Source of the DNA: Salinisphaeraceae bacterium
GTDB lineage: Bacteria; Pseudomonadota; Gammaproteobacteria; Nevskiales; Salinisphaeraceae
Direction: 5' to 3'
DNA length: 64,000 nt
Assembly (NCBI GenBank): GCA_002683405.1
Contig: NYTH01000050.1
Span: 35,302-99,301, forward strand
Below, piece after piece: positions 10,451-18,906 of the stretch. The position numbers were made by a program, and so were the translations under genes. The notes under the pieces were generated by a model, which was given only the letters and a program-made list of their open reading frames with translations, had not been told where the DNA came from and did not search any database. Numbering within the stretch: position 1 is the first letter of the stretch; every line of letters begins with the position of its first letter.

Positions 10451-11128
10451 ATGACGCTGACCGTATTCGTGACCGGGACCGATACCGAGATCGGCAAGAC
10501 GCACGTTTCCACGGCCTTGCTGCGGGCGGCGGCATCGGCGGGGCTCAGGGTGGCCGGGTTCAAGCCGGTAGCGGCCGGCTGCGAGCGGACCGCTGACGGT
10601 CTGCGTAATGACGATGCGCTTGCGCTCATGCGGGCAAGCAACGTTGATCTCCCCTACGAGCAGGTCAACCCCGTTGCTCTGGCGCCGCCGGTGGCACCGC
10701 ATATCGCGGCAGCGCAGGCCGGGGTGATCATTGATGGCCGCCGACTGCTCGACGGACATGCCGCGATCGCGGCGCAGGCCGATCTGGTTGTGGTGGAGGG
10801 GGCCGGCGGCTGGCAGGTGCCGCTGGGAGCGGGGGCGGGCCGGTTTGCCGACTGGGTCGCAGGCGCCGGCTGGCCGGTACTGCTGGTGGTGGGCATGCGT
10901 CTGGGCTGCCTGAATCACGCCCTGCTGTCGGCCGAATCCATCCGGCGTCAAAGCCGTCTTGCCGGGTGGGTGGCGAACTGTCTGCCGCCGCGTCAGAACT
11001 TCTGGGAGCAGAACGTCGCCTGTTTGCGTGATGAGCTCGCAAGTCCCTGTTTTGGCGTCGTTCCTACCGATGCGGACGCTGCTGCGCATATCGACCTGGG
11101 CCGGCTGCTGGACGCGCTGGCGGACTGA
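10451..11128 (+). CDS. bioD: ATP-dependent dethiobiotin synthetase
   Basis: Closes the ureido ring of dethiobiotin from DAPA, CO2 and ATP. The 225-residue protein starts with the P-loop GTDTEIGKT (residues 9-17). VVEGAGGWQVPL is the conserved second motif, and ANCLPP appears later. It belongs to the bioH-bioD pair; bioB, bioF, bioA and bioC are not in this window and must lie elsewhere if the pathway is complete. Confidence 0.95.
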   Translation: MTLTVFVTGTDTEIGKTHVSTALLRAAASAGLRVAGFKPVAAGCERTADGLRNDDALALMRASNVDLPYEQVNPVALAPPVAPHIAAAQAGVIIDGRRLLDGHAAIAAQADLVVVEGAGGWQVPLGAGAGRFADWVAGAGWPVLLVVGMRLGCLNHALLSAESIRRQSRLAGWVANCLPPRQNFWEQNVACLRDELASPCFGVVPTDADAAAHIDLGRLLDALAD

Positions 11129-11194
11129 CCCTGCGGTTTGCCAGCGGGGGTTCCGATGGCTTAATATTCTCGGGGTTTACCTCTCTACCCTCGC

Positions 11195-11707
11195 ATGGTT
11201 TCGTCCCGGCAAGACAGTCCGACAGCTGGCGACCACGAGCGCTGCCTGGTCATTCAGCCCAACGCGTCGCTGACACCGCGGCAGGGCAGGCTGTTTTTCG
11301 TGTCGATGTGTGCGGTGTCGTTTGGCATCGCCATGCTGTTTGCGCTGCAGGGATTCTGGGTCGTGCTGCCTTTCGCCGGTCTCGAAATGGCTGCGCTGGG
11401 CGCCGGCCTGTACTGGAGCATGCGGGGCAATACCTACCGCGAGGTGATTCGCGTGGAGGGGGATCGAGTACTATTCGAGTCCGGCCGTGCCGGGCCCGAC
11501 GAACGCCGCGAATACCAGCGGGCGTGGGCGCAGGTGGTGCTGGAGCCGAGAGTCGTTCGCAACCATGCGCCCCGGTTGCTGTTGCGCAGCCATGGCCGCG
11601 ATTGCGAGTTTGGCCGGTGCCTGACGGCGAAGGAAAAACGTGAAGTGGCCCAGCGTCTCAAGCGCTGGCTGAATGAGCCGGTTTCTCGCGCAGCGCCGGC
11701 CACATGA
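11195..11707 (+). CDS. DUF2244 domain-containing membrane protein
   Basis: A 170-residue protein of the DUF2244 family. Two adjacent membrane segments lie at about residues 38-80 (SMCAVSFGIAMLFALQGFW and PFAGLEMAALGAGLYWSM) and are followed by a soluble beta-rich tail (REVIRVEGDRVLFESG). In many alpha- and gammaproteobacteria this family sits directly upstream of the cytochrome oxidase subunit II gene, as it does here (19-base gap to coxB). A role linked to aa3 oxidase is therefore a context-based guess; no biochemical function is known. Confidence 0.85.
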   Translation: MVSSRQDSPTAGDHERCLVIQPNASLTPRQGRLFFVSMCAVSFGIAMLFALQGFWVVLPFAGLEMAALGAGLYWSMRGNTYREVIRVEGDRVLFESGRAGPDERREYQRAWAQVVLEPRVVRNHAPRLLLRSHGRDCEFGRCLTAKEKREVAQRLKRWLNEPVSRAAPAT

Positions 11708-11726
11708 GTCTGGAAGAGATACGAGC

Positions 11727-13031
11727 ATGTTGATGAAGTCTTTACTGCGAAATACGGTTCTTGCCATGGCGGCGCCGCTGCTGCTGGCGACCGGTCAGGC
11801 GCGGGCCGCGCTCGAACTGAACATGCCGCGCGGCGTGACCGAGATCACCCGCGAGGTATACGGGCTGCACATGCTCATCTTCTGGATTTGCGTGGCCATC
11901 GGCGTGGTGGTCTTTGGCGCCATGATCTGGTCGCTGATCTACCATCGCCATTCCAAGGGCGCCAAGCCCGCCCAGTTTCACGAGTCCACCACCGTGGAGA
12001 TTGCCTGGACGCTGGTGCCGTTTCTGATTCTCATCGGCATGGCGATTCCGGCCGCCGGGACGCTGATCAAGATCGAGGATGCCAGCGACGCCGACATGTC
12101 CATCAAGGTCACCGGCTATCAGTGGATGTGGGAGTACGAGTACCTCGACCACGACGTGCAGTTTTTCAGCCGCCTGGATGAAGCCACGAATCAGGCACGT
12201 CAGCTCAAGTCCGGTATCGACCCGACGTCGGTGGACAACTATCTGCGCGACGTCGACAAGTACGTGGTGGTGCCCGTGGATCAGAAGGTCCGCCTGCTGC
12301 TGGCCTCGAACGACGTGATTCACGCCTGGTGGGTGCCCGAACTGAGCGGCAAGAAGGACGCCATTCCCGGCTTTATCAACGAAATGTGGTTCAAGGCCGA
12401 GAAGACCGGCATCTATCGCGGGCAGTGCGCCGAGCTCTGCGGCCGGGGCCACGGCTACATGCCGATCGTGGTCAAGGTGGTCACCGAGTCCGAATTCGAG
12501 GCCTGGGTTAACGAGCAGGGCGGCTCGATGACGACGGACGCCGCCGAGCAGGCCGCTTCCGGCACGCAGGTCGCCTCCGCCGGTACCACCGCGACCGACG
12601 CCGCCGTGGACGCGCCTGCCGATTCGGCTGCGGCCGACGAGGGCGAAGGCCAATCGAGTGAGCCCGTGCAGGTGGCCGACGCCGGTGATGCACCGGCGGA
12701 TGGAACCAGCGAGGGCGCGGCCGGCCTGTCGATGGACGACCTGATGGCGCAGGGCAAGAAGGTATATGACGGCCAGTGCGCCGCCTGTCACCAGGTGGAT
12801 GGCTCGGGAATGGCCGCGGCCGGCTTCCCCGCCATGAAGGGCAGCCCCGTGGCGACTGGTGATCTGGCCGAGCACATCGACCAGATTCTGAACGGCAAGG
12901 GCGCCATGCCGCCGTACAAGGATACCCTCAGCGACGAGGAAATAGCGGCCGTGATCACCTACGAGCGCAACGCGTTCGGTAACGAAACGGGTGACATCAT
13001 CCAGCCCGCCGACATCGCGGATGCCCGCTAG
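11727..13031 (+). CDS. coxB: cytochrome c oxidase subunit II with fused cytochrome c domain
   Basis: Electron-entry subunit of an aa3-type oxidase. Residues 1-27 are a signal peptide. Two membrane helices lie near 44-66 and 84-104. The CuA site is CAELCGRGHGYM with C234, C238, H242 and M245. After an Ala/Asp/Thr-rich linker (about 265-335), a class I cytochrome c domain follows with CAACH at 351-355 and a distal Met in GAMPPYK. I chose ATG 11727 for its signal peptide and the upstream GGAAGAGA; the frame extends back into the DUF2244 gene. The fusion is common in environmental proteobacteria. Confidence 0.96.
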   Translation: MLMKSLLRNTVLAMAAPLLLATGQARAALELNMPRGVTEITREVYGLHMLIFWICVAIGVVVFGAMIWSLIYHRHSKGAKPAQFHESTTVEIAWTLVPFLILIGMAIPAAGTLIKIEDASDADMSIKVTGYQWMWEYEYLDHDVQFFSRLDEATNQARQLKSGIDPTSVDNYLRDVDKYVVVPVDQKVRLLLASNDVIHAWWVPELSGKKDAIPGFINEMWFKAEKTGIYRGQCAELCGRGHGYMPIVVKVVTESEFEAWVNEQGGSMTTDAAEQAASGTQVASAGTTATDAAVDAPADSAAADEGEGQSSEPVQVADAGDAPADGTSEGAAGLSMDDLMAQGKKVYDGQCAACHQVDGSGMAAAGFPAMKGSPVATGDLAEHIDQILNGKGAMPPYKDTLSDEEIAAVITYERNAFGNETGDIIQPADIADAR

Positions 13032-13052
13032 AATTTTCCGGAGATTGATGAC

Positions 13053-14672
13053 ATGAGTGAAGCACACGCACACGACCATCACGACGATCATCACCATGGC
13101 CCGGAGCCGGGCATCATGCGGTGGATCAAGACGACGAACCACAAGGACCTGGGCACCTTGTACATGTGGTTCTCGTTCACGATGTTCATGATCGGCGGCA
13201 TGATGGCGCTGGTCATCCGCGCCGAGCTGTTCCAGCCGGGCCTGCAGTTCGTGGACCCCGGTTTCTTCAACTCCATGACCACCATGCACGCGCTGGTCAT
13301 GATTTTCGGCGGCGTCATGCCGGGCTTTGTCGGGCTCGCCAACTGGATGGTGCCCATGATGATCGGCGCGTCGGATCTGGCGCTGCCCCGCATCAACAAC
13401 TGGGGTTTCTGGATCCTGCCGTTCGCCTTCACGCTGCTGCTGTCGACGCTGTTCGTCGATGGTGGCGCCCCGGCGGCCGGCTGGACGATGTATCCGCCGC
13501 TGGTGCTGCAGTCGGGTGACTCGCTGCCGCTATTGATCTTCGCCGTGCACATGATGGGCGTGAGCTCCATCACCGGTGCCATCAATATCGTGGTCACGAT
13601 TCTCAACATGCGCGCGCCGGGCATGACGCTGCTCAAGATGCCGCTGTTCGTGTGGACCTGGCTCATTACCGCCTATCTGCTGATTGCCGTCATGCCCGTA
13701 CTGGCCGGCGCGGTGACCATGCTGCTGACGGATCGTTATTTCGGCACGAGCTTCTTCAGCGCGGCCGGCGGCGGTGACCCGGTCATGTTCCAGCACATCT
13801 TCTGGTTCTTCGGGCACCCCGAGGTGTACATCATGATCCTGCCGGCCTTCGGCATCATCTCGATGATCATCCCGGTGTTCGCCCGCAAGACCCTGTTCGG
13901 CTACGACTCGATGGTCTACGCCACGGCGTCGATTGCCTTCCTGTCCTTCATCGTGTGGGCCCACCACATGTTCACGGTGGGCATGCCGGTCGCGGCCGAA
14001 CTGTTCTTCATGTTCGCGACCATGCTGATTGCGGTCCCCACCGGCGTGAAGGTGTTCAACTGGGTGGCAACCATGTGGAAGGGCTCGATGTCTTTCGAAA
14101 CCCCCATGCTGTTCGCCCTGGCCTTCGTGTTCCTGTTCACCATCGGCGGGTTTTCGGGTCTGATGCTGGCCATCGTCCCGGCCGACTTCCAGTATCACGA
14201 CAGCTACTTCGTGGTGGCGCATTTCCACTACGTATTGGTGCCGGGCGCGGTGTTCTCCATCATGGCCGGGGTGTACTTCTGGCTGCCGAAGTGGACCGGC
14301 CACATGTACGACGAGAAGCTGGGCAAGCTGCACTTCTGGCTGTCCACGATCTTCGTGAACGTCACCTTCTTTCCGCAGCATTTCTCGGGCCTGGCCGGCA
14401 TGCCGCGCCGTATTCCCGACTATGCGACCCAGTTCGCCGAGTTCAACATGATCTCGTCGATCGGCGCCTTCGGTTTCGGCTTCTCGCAGCTCATTCTGCT
14501 GTTCGTGGTGATCAAGTGCATCCGCGGCGGCCAGCCGGCTACAGGCCGGGTCTGGGAAGGCGCGCGCGGTCTGGAATGGTCCATTCCGTCGCCGGCGCCC
14601 TATCACTCCTTCGAGACGCCGCCCGACGTGCCGGATTCGGAAGTGACCTCCGCGCAGGAGCAGCATGCCTGA
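13053..14672 (+). CDS. coxA: cytochrome c oxidase subunit I
   Basis: Catalytic subunit of the haem-copper oxidase: haem a, haem a3-CuB and the proton channels. The 539-residue protein shows the His-Tyr crosslink site in GHPEVY (E257 and Y259), which marks the type A1 D-channel glutamate. WAHHMFTVG provides the two CuB histidines and [10 protein letters not shown] the K-channel lysine. [10 protein letters not shown] holds the haem ligands. The D-channel entrance motif [10 protein letters not shown] is present. The N-terminus is unusually His/Asp-rich (residues 3-16), possibly a metal-binding tail. It lies 21 bases after coxB in the same operon. Confidence 0.98.
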   Translation: MSEAHAHDHHDDHHHGPEPGIMRWIKTTNHKDLGTLYMWFSFTMFMIGGMMALVIRAELFQPGLQFVDPGFFNSMTTMHALVMIFGGVMPGFVGLANWMVPMMIGASDLALPRINNWGFWILPFAFTLLLSTLFVDGGAPAAGWTMYPPLVLQSGDSLPLLIFAVHMMGVSSITGAINIVVTILNMRAPGMTLLKMPLFVWTWLITAYLLIAVMPVLAGAVTMLLTDRYFGTSFFSAAGGGDPVMFQHIFWFFGHPEVYIMILPAFGIISMIIPVFARKTLFGYDSMVYATASIAFLSFIVWAHHMFTVGMPVAAELFFMFATMLIAVPTGVKVFNWVATMWKGSMSFETPMLFALAFVFLFTIGGFSGLMLAIVPADFQYHDSYFVVAHFHYVLVPGAVFSIMAGVYFWLPKWTGHMYDEKLGKLHFWLSTIFVNVTFFPQHFSGLAGMPRRIPDYATQFAEFNMISSIGAFGFGFSQLILLFVVIKCIRGGQPATGRVWEGARGLEWSIPSPAPYHSFETPPDVPDSEVTSAQEQHA

Positions 14673-14799
14673 TTCCGGTGCGCAGAAATCCCCGGCCCGG
14701 CAGAGCAGGCGGCGTGGTGCGATCATCCACGCCTGCCTGCTGGGCGGCGTGGCGCTGGTGATTTACGTGGGTTTTTATTTTCTGGTCGGTAGCCGCTGA
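14665..14799 (+). CDS. small single-pass membrane protein in the cox operon
   Basis: A 44-residue reading frame starting inside the last codons of coxA (8-base overlap) and ending 3 bases before ctaG. It has a basic N-terminal half (RQSRRRG near residues 13-18) and one hydrophobic segment ([20 protein letters not shown], residues 22-41), ending VGSR. Similar short ORFs occur at this place in other proteobacterial cox operons and are sometimes called small oxidase assembly proteins. The tight packing on both sides supports a real gene. An assembly role is inference from context only. Confidence 0.72.
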   Translation: MPDSGAQKSPARQSRRRGAIIHACLLGGVALVIYVGFYFLVGSR

Positions 14800-14802
14800 T
14801 CC

Positions 14803-15336
14803 GTGAAGAAGCACGCCAAAACTGTTTCGCTGCTCGGCGTGGCCACCGTGGCCATGTTCGGGTTCGGCTTTGCGCTGGTGCCGCTGTACGAGGTGTTGTG
14901 CAACATCACGGGTCTGAACGGTCGCAGCGACTCGATCGTGACCGCTGCGGATGAAATCGACTACCAGCTCGATCCGGATCGGCTTGTGACCGTGCAGTTT
15001 CTGACCGACGTGAACTCGGGCATGCCCTGGGATTTCAGTGCCCGGCAGACCAGTATTCAGGTGAATCCGGGCAAGCTGAATACGGTGGTTTTCGATGCCA
15101 CCAACCGCTCCGGGCAGGACATGGTAGGCCAGGCCGTGCCCAGCATGCGGCCCAGCGAAGCGGCCGGATACCTGCGCAAGACGGAGTGCTTCTGCTTTAC
15201 GCAGCAGCCGTTCGAGGCGGGGGAGCAGCGGCAGATGCCGATGCGTTTCGTGATCGATCCGGAGCTACCGGCCCGGGTGGACACGATCAGCCTCTCTTAT
15301 ACTTTCTTCGACGCGACCAGCATCGCGGCGAACTGA
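14803..15336 (+). CDS. ctaG: cytochrome c oxidase assembly protein CtaG (Cox11 family)
   Basis: Copper chaperone that delivers Cu(I) to the CuB site of subunit I. The 177-residue protein has one N-terminal membrane anchor (GVATVAMFGFGFALVPLY, about 12-29) and a periplasmic immunoglobulin-like domain. The copper-binding CFCF motif is in KTECFCFTQQPF, and the nearby cysteine in YEVLCNITGL is also family-typical. It starts with GTG at 14803, 3 bases after the small membrane ORF. It is the expected partner of coxA and coxC in this operon. Confidence 0.95.
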   Translation: MKKHAKTVSLLGVATVAMFGFGFALVPLYEVLCNITGLNGRSDSIVTAADEIDYQLDPDRLVTVQFLTDVNSGMPWDFSARQTSIQVNPGKLNTVVFDATNRSGQDMVGQAVPSMRPSEAAGYLRKTECFCFTQQPFEAGEQRQMPMRFVIDPELPARVDTISLSYTFFDATSIAAN

Positions 15337-15385
15337 ATCAATCACAAACCAGGCCGACAGAGCCGCGAGTATCGGGAACAAGATC

Positions 15386-16276
15386 ATGGCCAGCGAAGCA
15401 ACGCTCAATACCAAAGATCAGAAGTATTTCGTGCCGGAGCCCAGCGCCTGGCCTTTCATGATGACGATCAGCATGTTCGTCTTCATGATCGGTTTTGCAT
15501 CCTGGCTGAATGACGCCGAAATCGGCAAGTACATCTTCGGTATCGGGCTGGTGATGATTCTCGCCATGAGCTTCATCTGGTTCCGCGGCGTGGTGAACGA
15601 GAGTCTCGGCGGTTCCTACCGGGTGTGGGAAGACAAGACCTTCCGGTGGTCGATGAGCTGGTTCATCTTCTCCGAAGTCATGTTCTTCGCGGCGTTCTTC
15701 GGCGCCCTGTACTACGCTCGCGTGCTGTCGGTGCCCTGGCTGTCCGGCGAAGGCTCGGAATTCTCGACCAACGAGTATCTATGGAAGGGCTTCGAAGCCG
15801 CCTGGCCGACCAATGGTCCCGAGAGCGTCGGCGGCGAGTTCCAGACCATTCCGGCCTGGGGCGTGCCGTTCCTGAACACGATTATCCTGGTGGTCTCGGG
15901 TATTACCTTCGAAATTGCCCACCACATGCTCAAGGAAGGCAAGCGGGGCGTCTGCCTGGCCTTCATGGGGCTGACCGTGGCGCTGGGCTGCCTGTTCCTG
16001 TTCTTCCAGGCTGAAGAGTACATCCTGGCCTACCAGCAGCTGAATCTGACGCTGGGATCGGGCATCTACGGGTCGACTTTCTTCATGCTCACCGGCTTTC
16101 ACGGTGCCCACGTGACGCTGGGAACCCTAATGCTGGCCATCATTACGCTGCGTATCGCCAAGGGGCACTTCAAGCCGACTGACGACAGCCATTTCGCGTT
16201 CGAGTCCGTCGGCTGGTACTGGCACTTCGTCGACGTGGTGTGGATCGGGCTCTTCGTCTTCGTTTACGTGGTCTAG
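15386..16276 (+). CDS. coxC: cytochrome c oxidase subunit III
   Basis: Non-catalytic subunit III of the aa3 oxidase, which stabilises subunit I turnover. The 296-residue protein has about seven membrane segments. It carries the family motifs RWSMSWFIFSEVMFF and GFHGAHVTLGTLML, and ends with FVDVVWIGLFVFVYVV. It closes the coxB-coxA-small ORF-ctaG-coxC run. A GC-rich hairpin follows at 16284-16312. Confidence 0.97.
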   Translation: MASEATLNTKDQKYFVPEPSAWPFMMTISMFVFMIGFASWLNDAEIGKYIFGIGLVMILAMSFIWFRGVVNESLGGSYRVWEDKTFRWSMSWFIFSEVMFFAAFFGALYYARVLSVPWLSGEGSEFSTNEYLWKGFEAAWPTNGPESVGGEFQTIPAWGVPFLNTIILVVSGITFEIAHHMLKEGKRGVCLAFMGLTVALGCLFLFFQAEEYILAYQQLNLTLGSGIYGSTFFMLTGFHGAHVTLGTLMLAIITLRIAKGHFKPTDDSHFAFESVGWYWHFVDVVWIGLFVFVYVV

Positions 16277-16283
16277 ACGCACT

Positions 16284-16312
16284 GCGGCCCGCGCCGAGCA
16301 GGTGCGGGCCGC
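16284..16312. terminator. GC-rich hairpin between convergent coxC and the DUF2909 gene
   Basis: Perfect 9-bp arms (GCGGCCCGC at 16284-16292 and GCGGGCCGC at 16304-16312) with an 11-base loop, followed by TGTTT on the plus strand. It sits between two convergent genes and probably ends coxC transcription; the U-tract is weak, so strength is uncertain. Confidence 0.6.
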
Positions 16313-16351
16313 TGTTTAGGCCGCCGGCAGGCATCGGCCCGCGAGGTTTGT

Positions 16352-16564
16352 TCAGTCCAGCGGGCTGCCGTGCGGCTCGATCCAGCCGGCGAAGAACGCC
16401 ACGGCCAGAAAGATGATCAGCAGCGCCTGCAGGCCCACGCGCCAGGACAGCGCATAGAAGACTTTTCTCGATTCGGCTTCCCGTTCGGTCATCAGGAAGT
16501 ACAGGCCCGCCCCGAGCGAGGCGATGATGGCCAGCAGAAACGCGATGATGAGTACGGTGGTCAT
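16352..16564 (-). CDS. twin-transmembrane small protein (DUF2909-like)
   Basis: A 70-residue protein with two hydrophobic helices (TTVLIIAFLLAIIASLGAGL, about 2-21, and QALLIIFLAVAFFAGW, about 46-61). Between them is a short charged loop, and the protein ends GWIEPHGSPLD. This hairpin layout and the WIxPHG ending match the DUF2909 family often seen inside cytochrome oxidase clusters. It reads opposite to its neighbours. Its start codon directly abuts the start codon of the SURF1 gene (CATATG, 16562-16567). Function unknown; an oxidase-linked role is contextual. Confidence 0.8.
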   Translation of the reverse strand: MTTVLIIAFLLAIIASLGAGLYFLMTEREAESRKVFYALSWRVGLQALLIIFLAVAFFAGWIEPHGSPLD

Positions 16565-17284
16565 ATGCACATAGGCCGATGGCAGTTCAAGCCGGCGTGG
16601 TGGGCATTGGCCGTATTCCTGCCGCTGTTGGGATTGCTCTGCGGTCTGGGCGTGTGGCAAGTCCAGCGCGCCCAGCAGAAGGCACTGATGATATCGGAGC
16701 GCTCGCAGGTCGGCAAAGCCGATCCCCGGCCGCTGGACCAGGCTCTGGCGGGTGAGCGTAGCGGCTGGATACGAGTCACCGCGTCGGGCCGATACGACGG
16801 TGATCGTCAGTTGCTGCTCGACAATCAGGTGAACGACAGCCAGCCCGGCTTCCACGTCTGGACGCCGCTGAGTCTGGCCGACGGGCGATTGCTCATGGTC
16901 AATCGCGGCTGGATCCCCGGCGCCCGTGATCGACAGAACCTGCCTTCGCCGACGGCCGAGCCTGAGGCGCGCGTGGTGACCGGCTACCTGCGCGACTGGC
17001 CCGAACCGGGTCTGCGGCTGGCGGCCCAGCCGTGCGAGCAGACCGGCTGGCCGCGGGTGGTGAATTACCCCCGGTTCAGCGAAGTGGCCTGTCAGTACGA
17101 GGCCCCCGTTGTGGACGGGCTGCTGCTGCTGGGGCCCGACCAACCGGCGGGCTTCACGCGCAACTGGAGCTACGTTGAAATGTCGCCTACCCGGCACTAT
17201 GGCTACGCCGTCCAGTGGTTCGGGCTGGCCATCGCGCTGAGCGCGATCTTCTTGATCATGAATGGGAAGAAAGATGACAGGTAA
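16565..17284 (+). CDS. SURF1 family cytochrome oxidase biogenesis protein
   Basis: Inner-membrane factor that helps insert haem a into subunit I. The 239-residue protein has two membrane helices, near residues 10-30 (ALAVFLPLLGLLCGLGVWQ) and near 215-233 (QWFGLAIALSAIFLIM). The family marks GVWQVQRAQQK and VNRGWIPG are present. I chose ATG 16565 because it gives the standard short N-terminus before helix 1. No good ribosome site precedes it, since the divergent gene starts at the adjoining base. It overlaps the next gene by 11 bases. Confidence 0.9.
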   Translation: MHIGRWQFKPAWWALAVFLPLLGLLCGLGVWQVQRAQQKALMISERSQVGKADPRPLDQALAGERSGWIRVTASGRYDGDRQLLLDNQVNDSQPGFHVWTPLSLADGRLLMVNRGWIPGARDRQNLPSPTAEPEARVVTGYLRDWPEPGLRLAAQPCEQTGWPRVVNYPRFSEVACQYEAPVVDGLLLLGPDQPAGFTRNWSYVEMSPTRHYGYAVQWFGLAIALSAIFLIMNGKKDDR

Positions 17285-17888
17285 CGGACAGGGCAGAACC
17301 GCCGGCCGGCTGAAACTGATAGCGCTTGCCTCGCTGTTTTTCGGGCCCTTGATTCTGGCCTGGGTCTGGTATTTCGCCTTTCCCGGCACGGCGCCGACAG
17401 CGCGCAGCAACCGCGGTCATCTCATCGATCCGGCGCAGCCGCTGCCGGAATCAATCGGCTTGCGCACGCCGGCCGGCGAAGCGGTGAACCGGAGCGTTTT
17501 CGAAGACACCTGGACGCTGATCTACGTCGACAGTGGTCAGTGCGGCGAGGACTGCGCCCAGCGTCTGTACGAAATGCGGCAGGTCTGGGCTTCACTGCAC
17601 AAGAACATCGGGCGGGTGCGACGTGCCTACGTGACGCAGGGCGAGTTGCCGTCGGGCGGCGTGGATGCCTTGACGGAGGTGGCCCACAAGGACATTCAGT
17701 CCTTCATCGATCCTTCCGGACGTCTGGCGGAATTTTTTGACGGTACGGTTGATCAGGCCGGCAGCAACGGTTTCATCTACCTGCTGGATCCGCTGGGCAA
17801 CTGGGTGCTTTATTACAAGCCGGGCGAGCCGCTCGGGGACATGCTCAAGGACCTCAAGCGCCTGCTGAAGCTGTCACACATCGGGTAG
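17274..17888 (+). CDS. SCO-like thioredoxin-fold membrane protein
   Basis: A 204-residue protein with one N-terminal membrane anchor (LIALASLFFGPLILAWVWYF, about 14-33) and a thioredoxin-like periplasmic domain. It has the CxxxC pair SGQCGEDCAQ, as in SCO1/SenC copper chaperones. The distal histidine expected before the last strand of SCO proteins is not evident (TVDQAGSNGFIYLLDPLGNW). It may assist CuA maturation or act as a thiol reductase. I prefer ATG 17274 over 17262 because GGGAAGAAAG precedes it at good spacing. It sits between SURF1 and ctaA. Confidence 0.82.
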   Translation: MTGNGQGRTAGRLKLIALASLFFGPLILAWVWYFAFPGTAPTARSNRGHLIDPAQPLPESIGLRTPAGEAVNRSVFEDTWTLIYVDSGQCGEDCAQRLYEMRQVWASLHKNIGRVRRAYVTQGELPSGGVDALTEVAHKDIQSFIDPSGRLAEFFDGTVDQAGSNGFIYLLDPLGNWVLYYKPGEPLGDMLKDLKRLLKLSHIG

Positions 17889-17895
17889 GGCCGAC

Positions 17896-18906
17896 ATGAA
17901 CGCCTTTTATCGACTCGCGCTGATAGCGCTTCCGCTGGTTTTCACCGTCGTGGTGCTCGGCGCCTATGTCCGGCTGTCGGACGCGGGCCTGGGTTGCCCG
18001 GACTGGCCGGGGTGCTACGGCGAGCTGCTCGTGCCGCAGGATCACGTGGCCGCGAACGAAGCCTTCCCCGAACGGCCTCTGGAACACGGCAAGGCCTGGA
18101 AGGAAATGATCCACCGCTATGCCGCCGCTTTTCTCGGGCTGATCATTCTGGCCATGGCGGTCGTCGCGCTGCGGCGGCGCTATGATCGCCCCGGGCCGCC
18201 GGTCGGCCTATCGCTGGGGCTGGTCGCGCTGGTCATCTTCCAGGGCGCGCTGGGCATGTGGACGGTCACGCTCCTGCTCAAGCCGCTGATCGTCACCGCC
18301 CACCTGATTGGCGGGATGCTCGTGCTGAGCCTCGTGTTCCTCGCGCTGCTGGCCAGCAGCCGACACCTGCGCGGCTGGCGTGGCGGACATGACGCCATGC
18401 GCGTTGTGGGCGGCCTGGCTATTGCGGCGGTGTTCATCCAGCTGTTCCTTGGCGCGTGGACGTCCACCAACTATGCCGCGCTTGCCTGTCCCGATTTCCC
18501 GACCTGCCAGCGGAGCTGGTGGCCGGAAACCGACTTCACCGAAGCCTTCACGCTCTGGCGGGGCCTGGGTATCAATTACGAATACGGCGTGCTCGACAGC
18601 GTCCCGCGGGCCACGATCCACTGGGTGCATCGGCTGGGCGCGATTCTGGTCACGGGCGTTCTGCTGGTGTGGGCGGCCATGCTGTTCGCCGCCGCCCGGA
18701 CCGATCGCCGCTGGGCCGGCGCAGCTGTCTGCCTGCTTGCGGCGCTGGTGCTTCAGATCACGCTCGGCATCACGGCGGTGGTCGGCGGACTGCCGCTGCT
18801 CGTCGCGACGGCCCACAATGGGGGGGCAGCCTTGCTATTATTGACGGTTATGGCCATCAATCACGCAATCTGGCAGCGGCAGGTCCGGGCCGGGACGCCG
18901 GCATGA
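17896..18906 (+). CDS. ctaA: haem A synthase
   Basis: COX15/CtaA-family enzyme that oxidises the C8 methyl of haem O to a formyl group. The 336-residue protein has about eight membrane helices. Conserved residues are in VRLSDAGLGCPDWPGCYG, EMIHRYAAAFLG (haem-ligand His after a conserved Glu) and the second-half IHWVHRLGAI. The paired cysteines in LACPDFPTCQRSWWP correspond to the periplasmic loop. Its TGA overlaps the ctaB ATG (ATGA), implying coupled production of the two haem A enzymes. Confidence 0.96.
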   Translation: MNAFYRLALIALPLVFTVVVLGAYVRLSDAGLGCPDWPGCYGELLVPQDHVAANEAFPERPLEHGKAWKEMIHRYAAAFLGLIILAMAVVALRRRYDRPGPPVGLSLGLVALVIFQGALGMWTVTLLLKPLIVTAHLIGGMLVLSLVFLALLASSRHLRGWRGGHDAMRVVGGLAIAAVFIQLFLGAWTSTNYAALACPDFPTCQRSWWPETDFTEAFTLWRGLGINYEYGVLDSVPRATIHWVHRLGAILVTGVLLVWAAMLFAAARTDRRWAGAAVCLLAALVLQITLGITAVVGGLPLLVATAHNGGAALLLLTVMAINHAIWQRQVRAGTPA

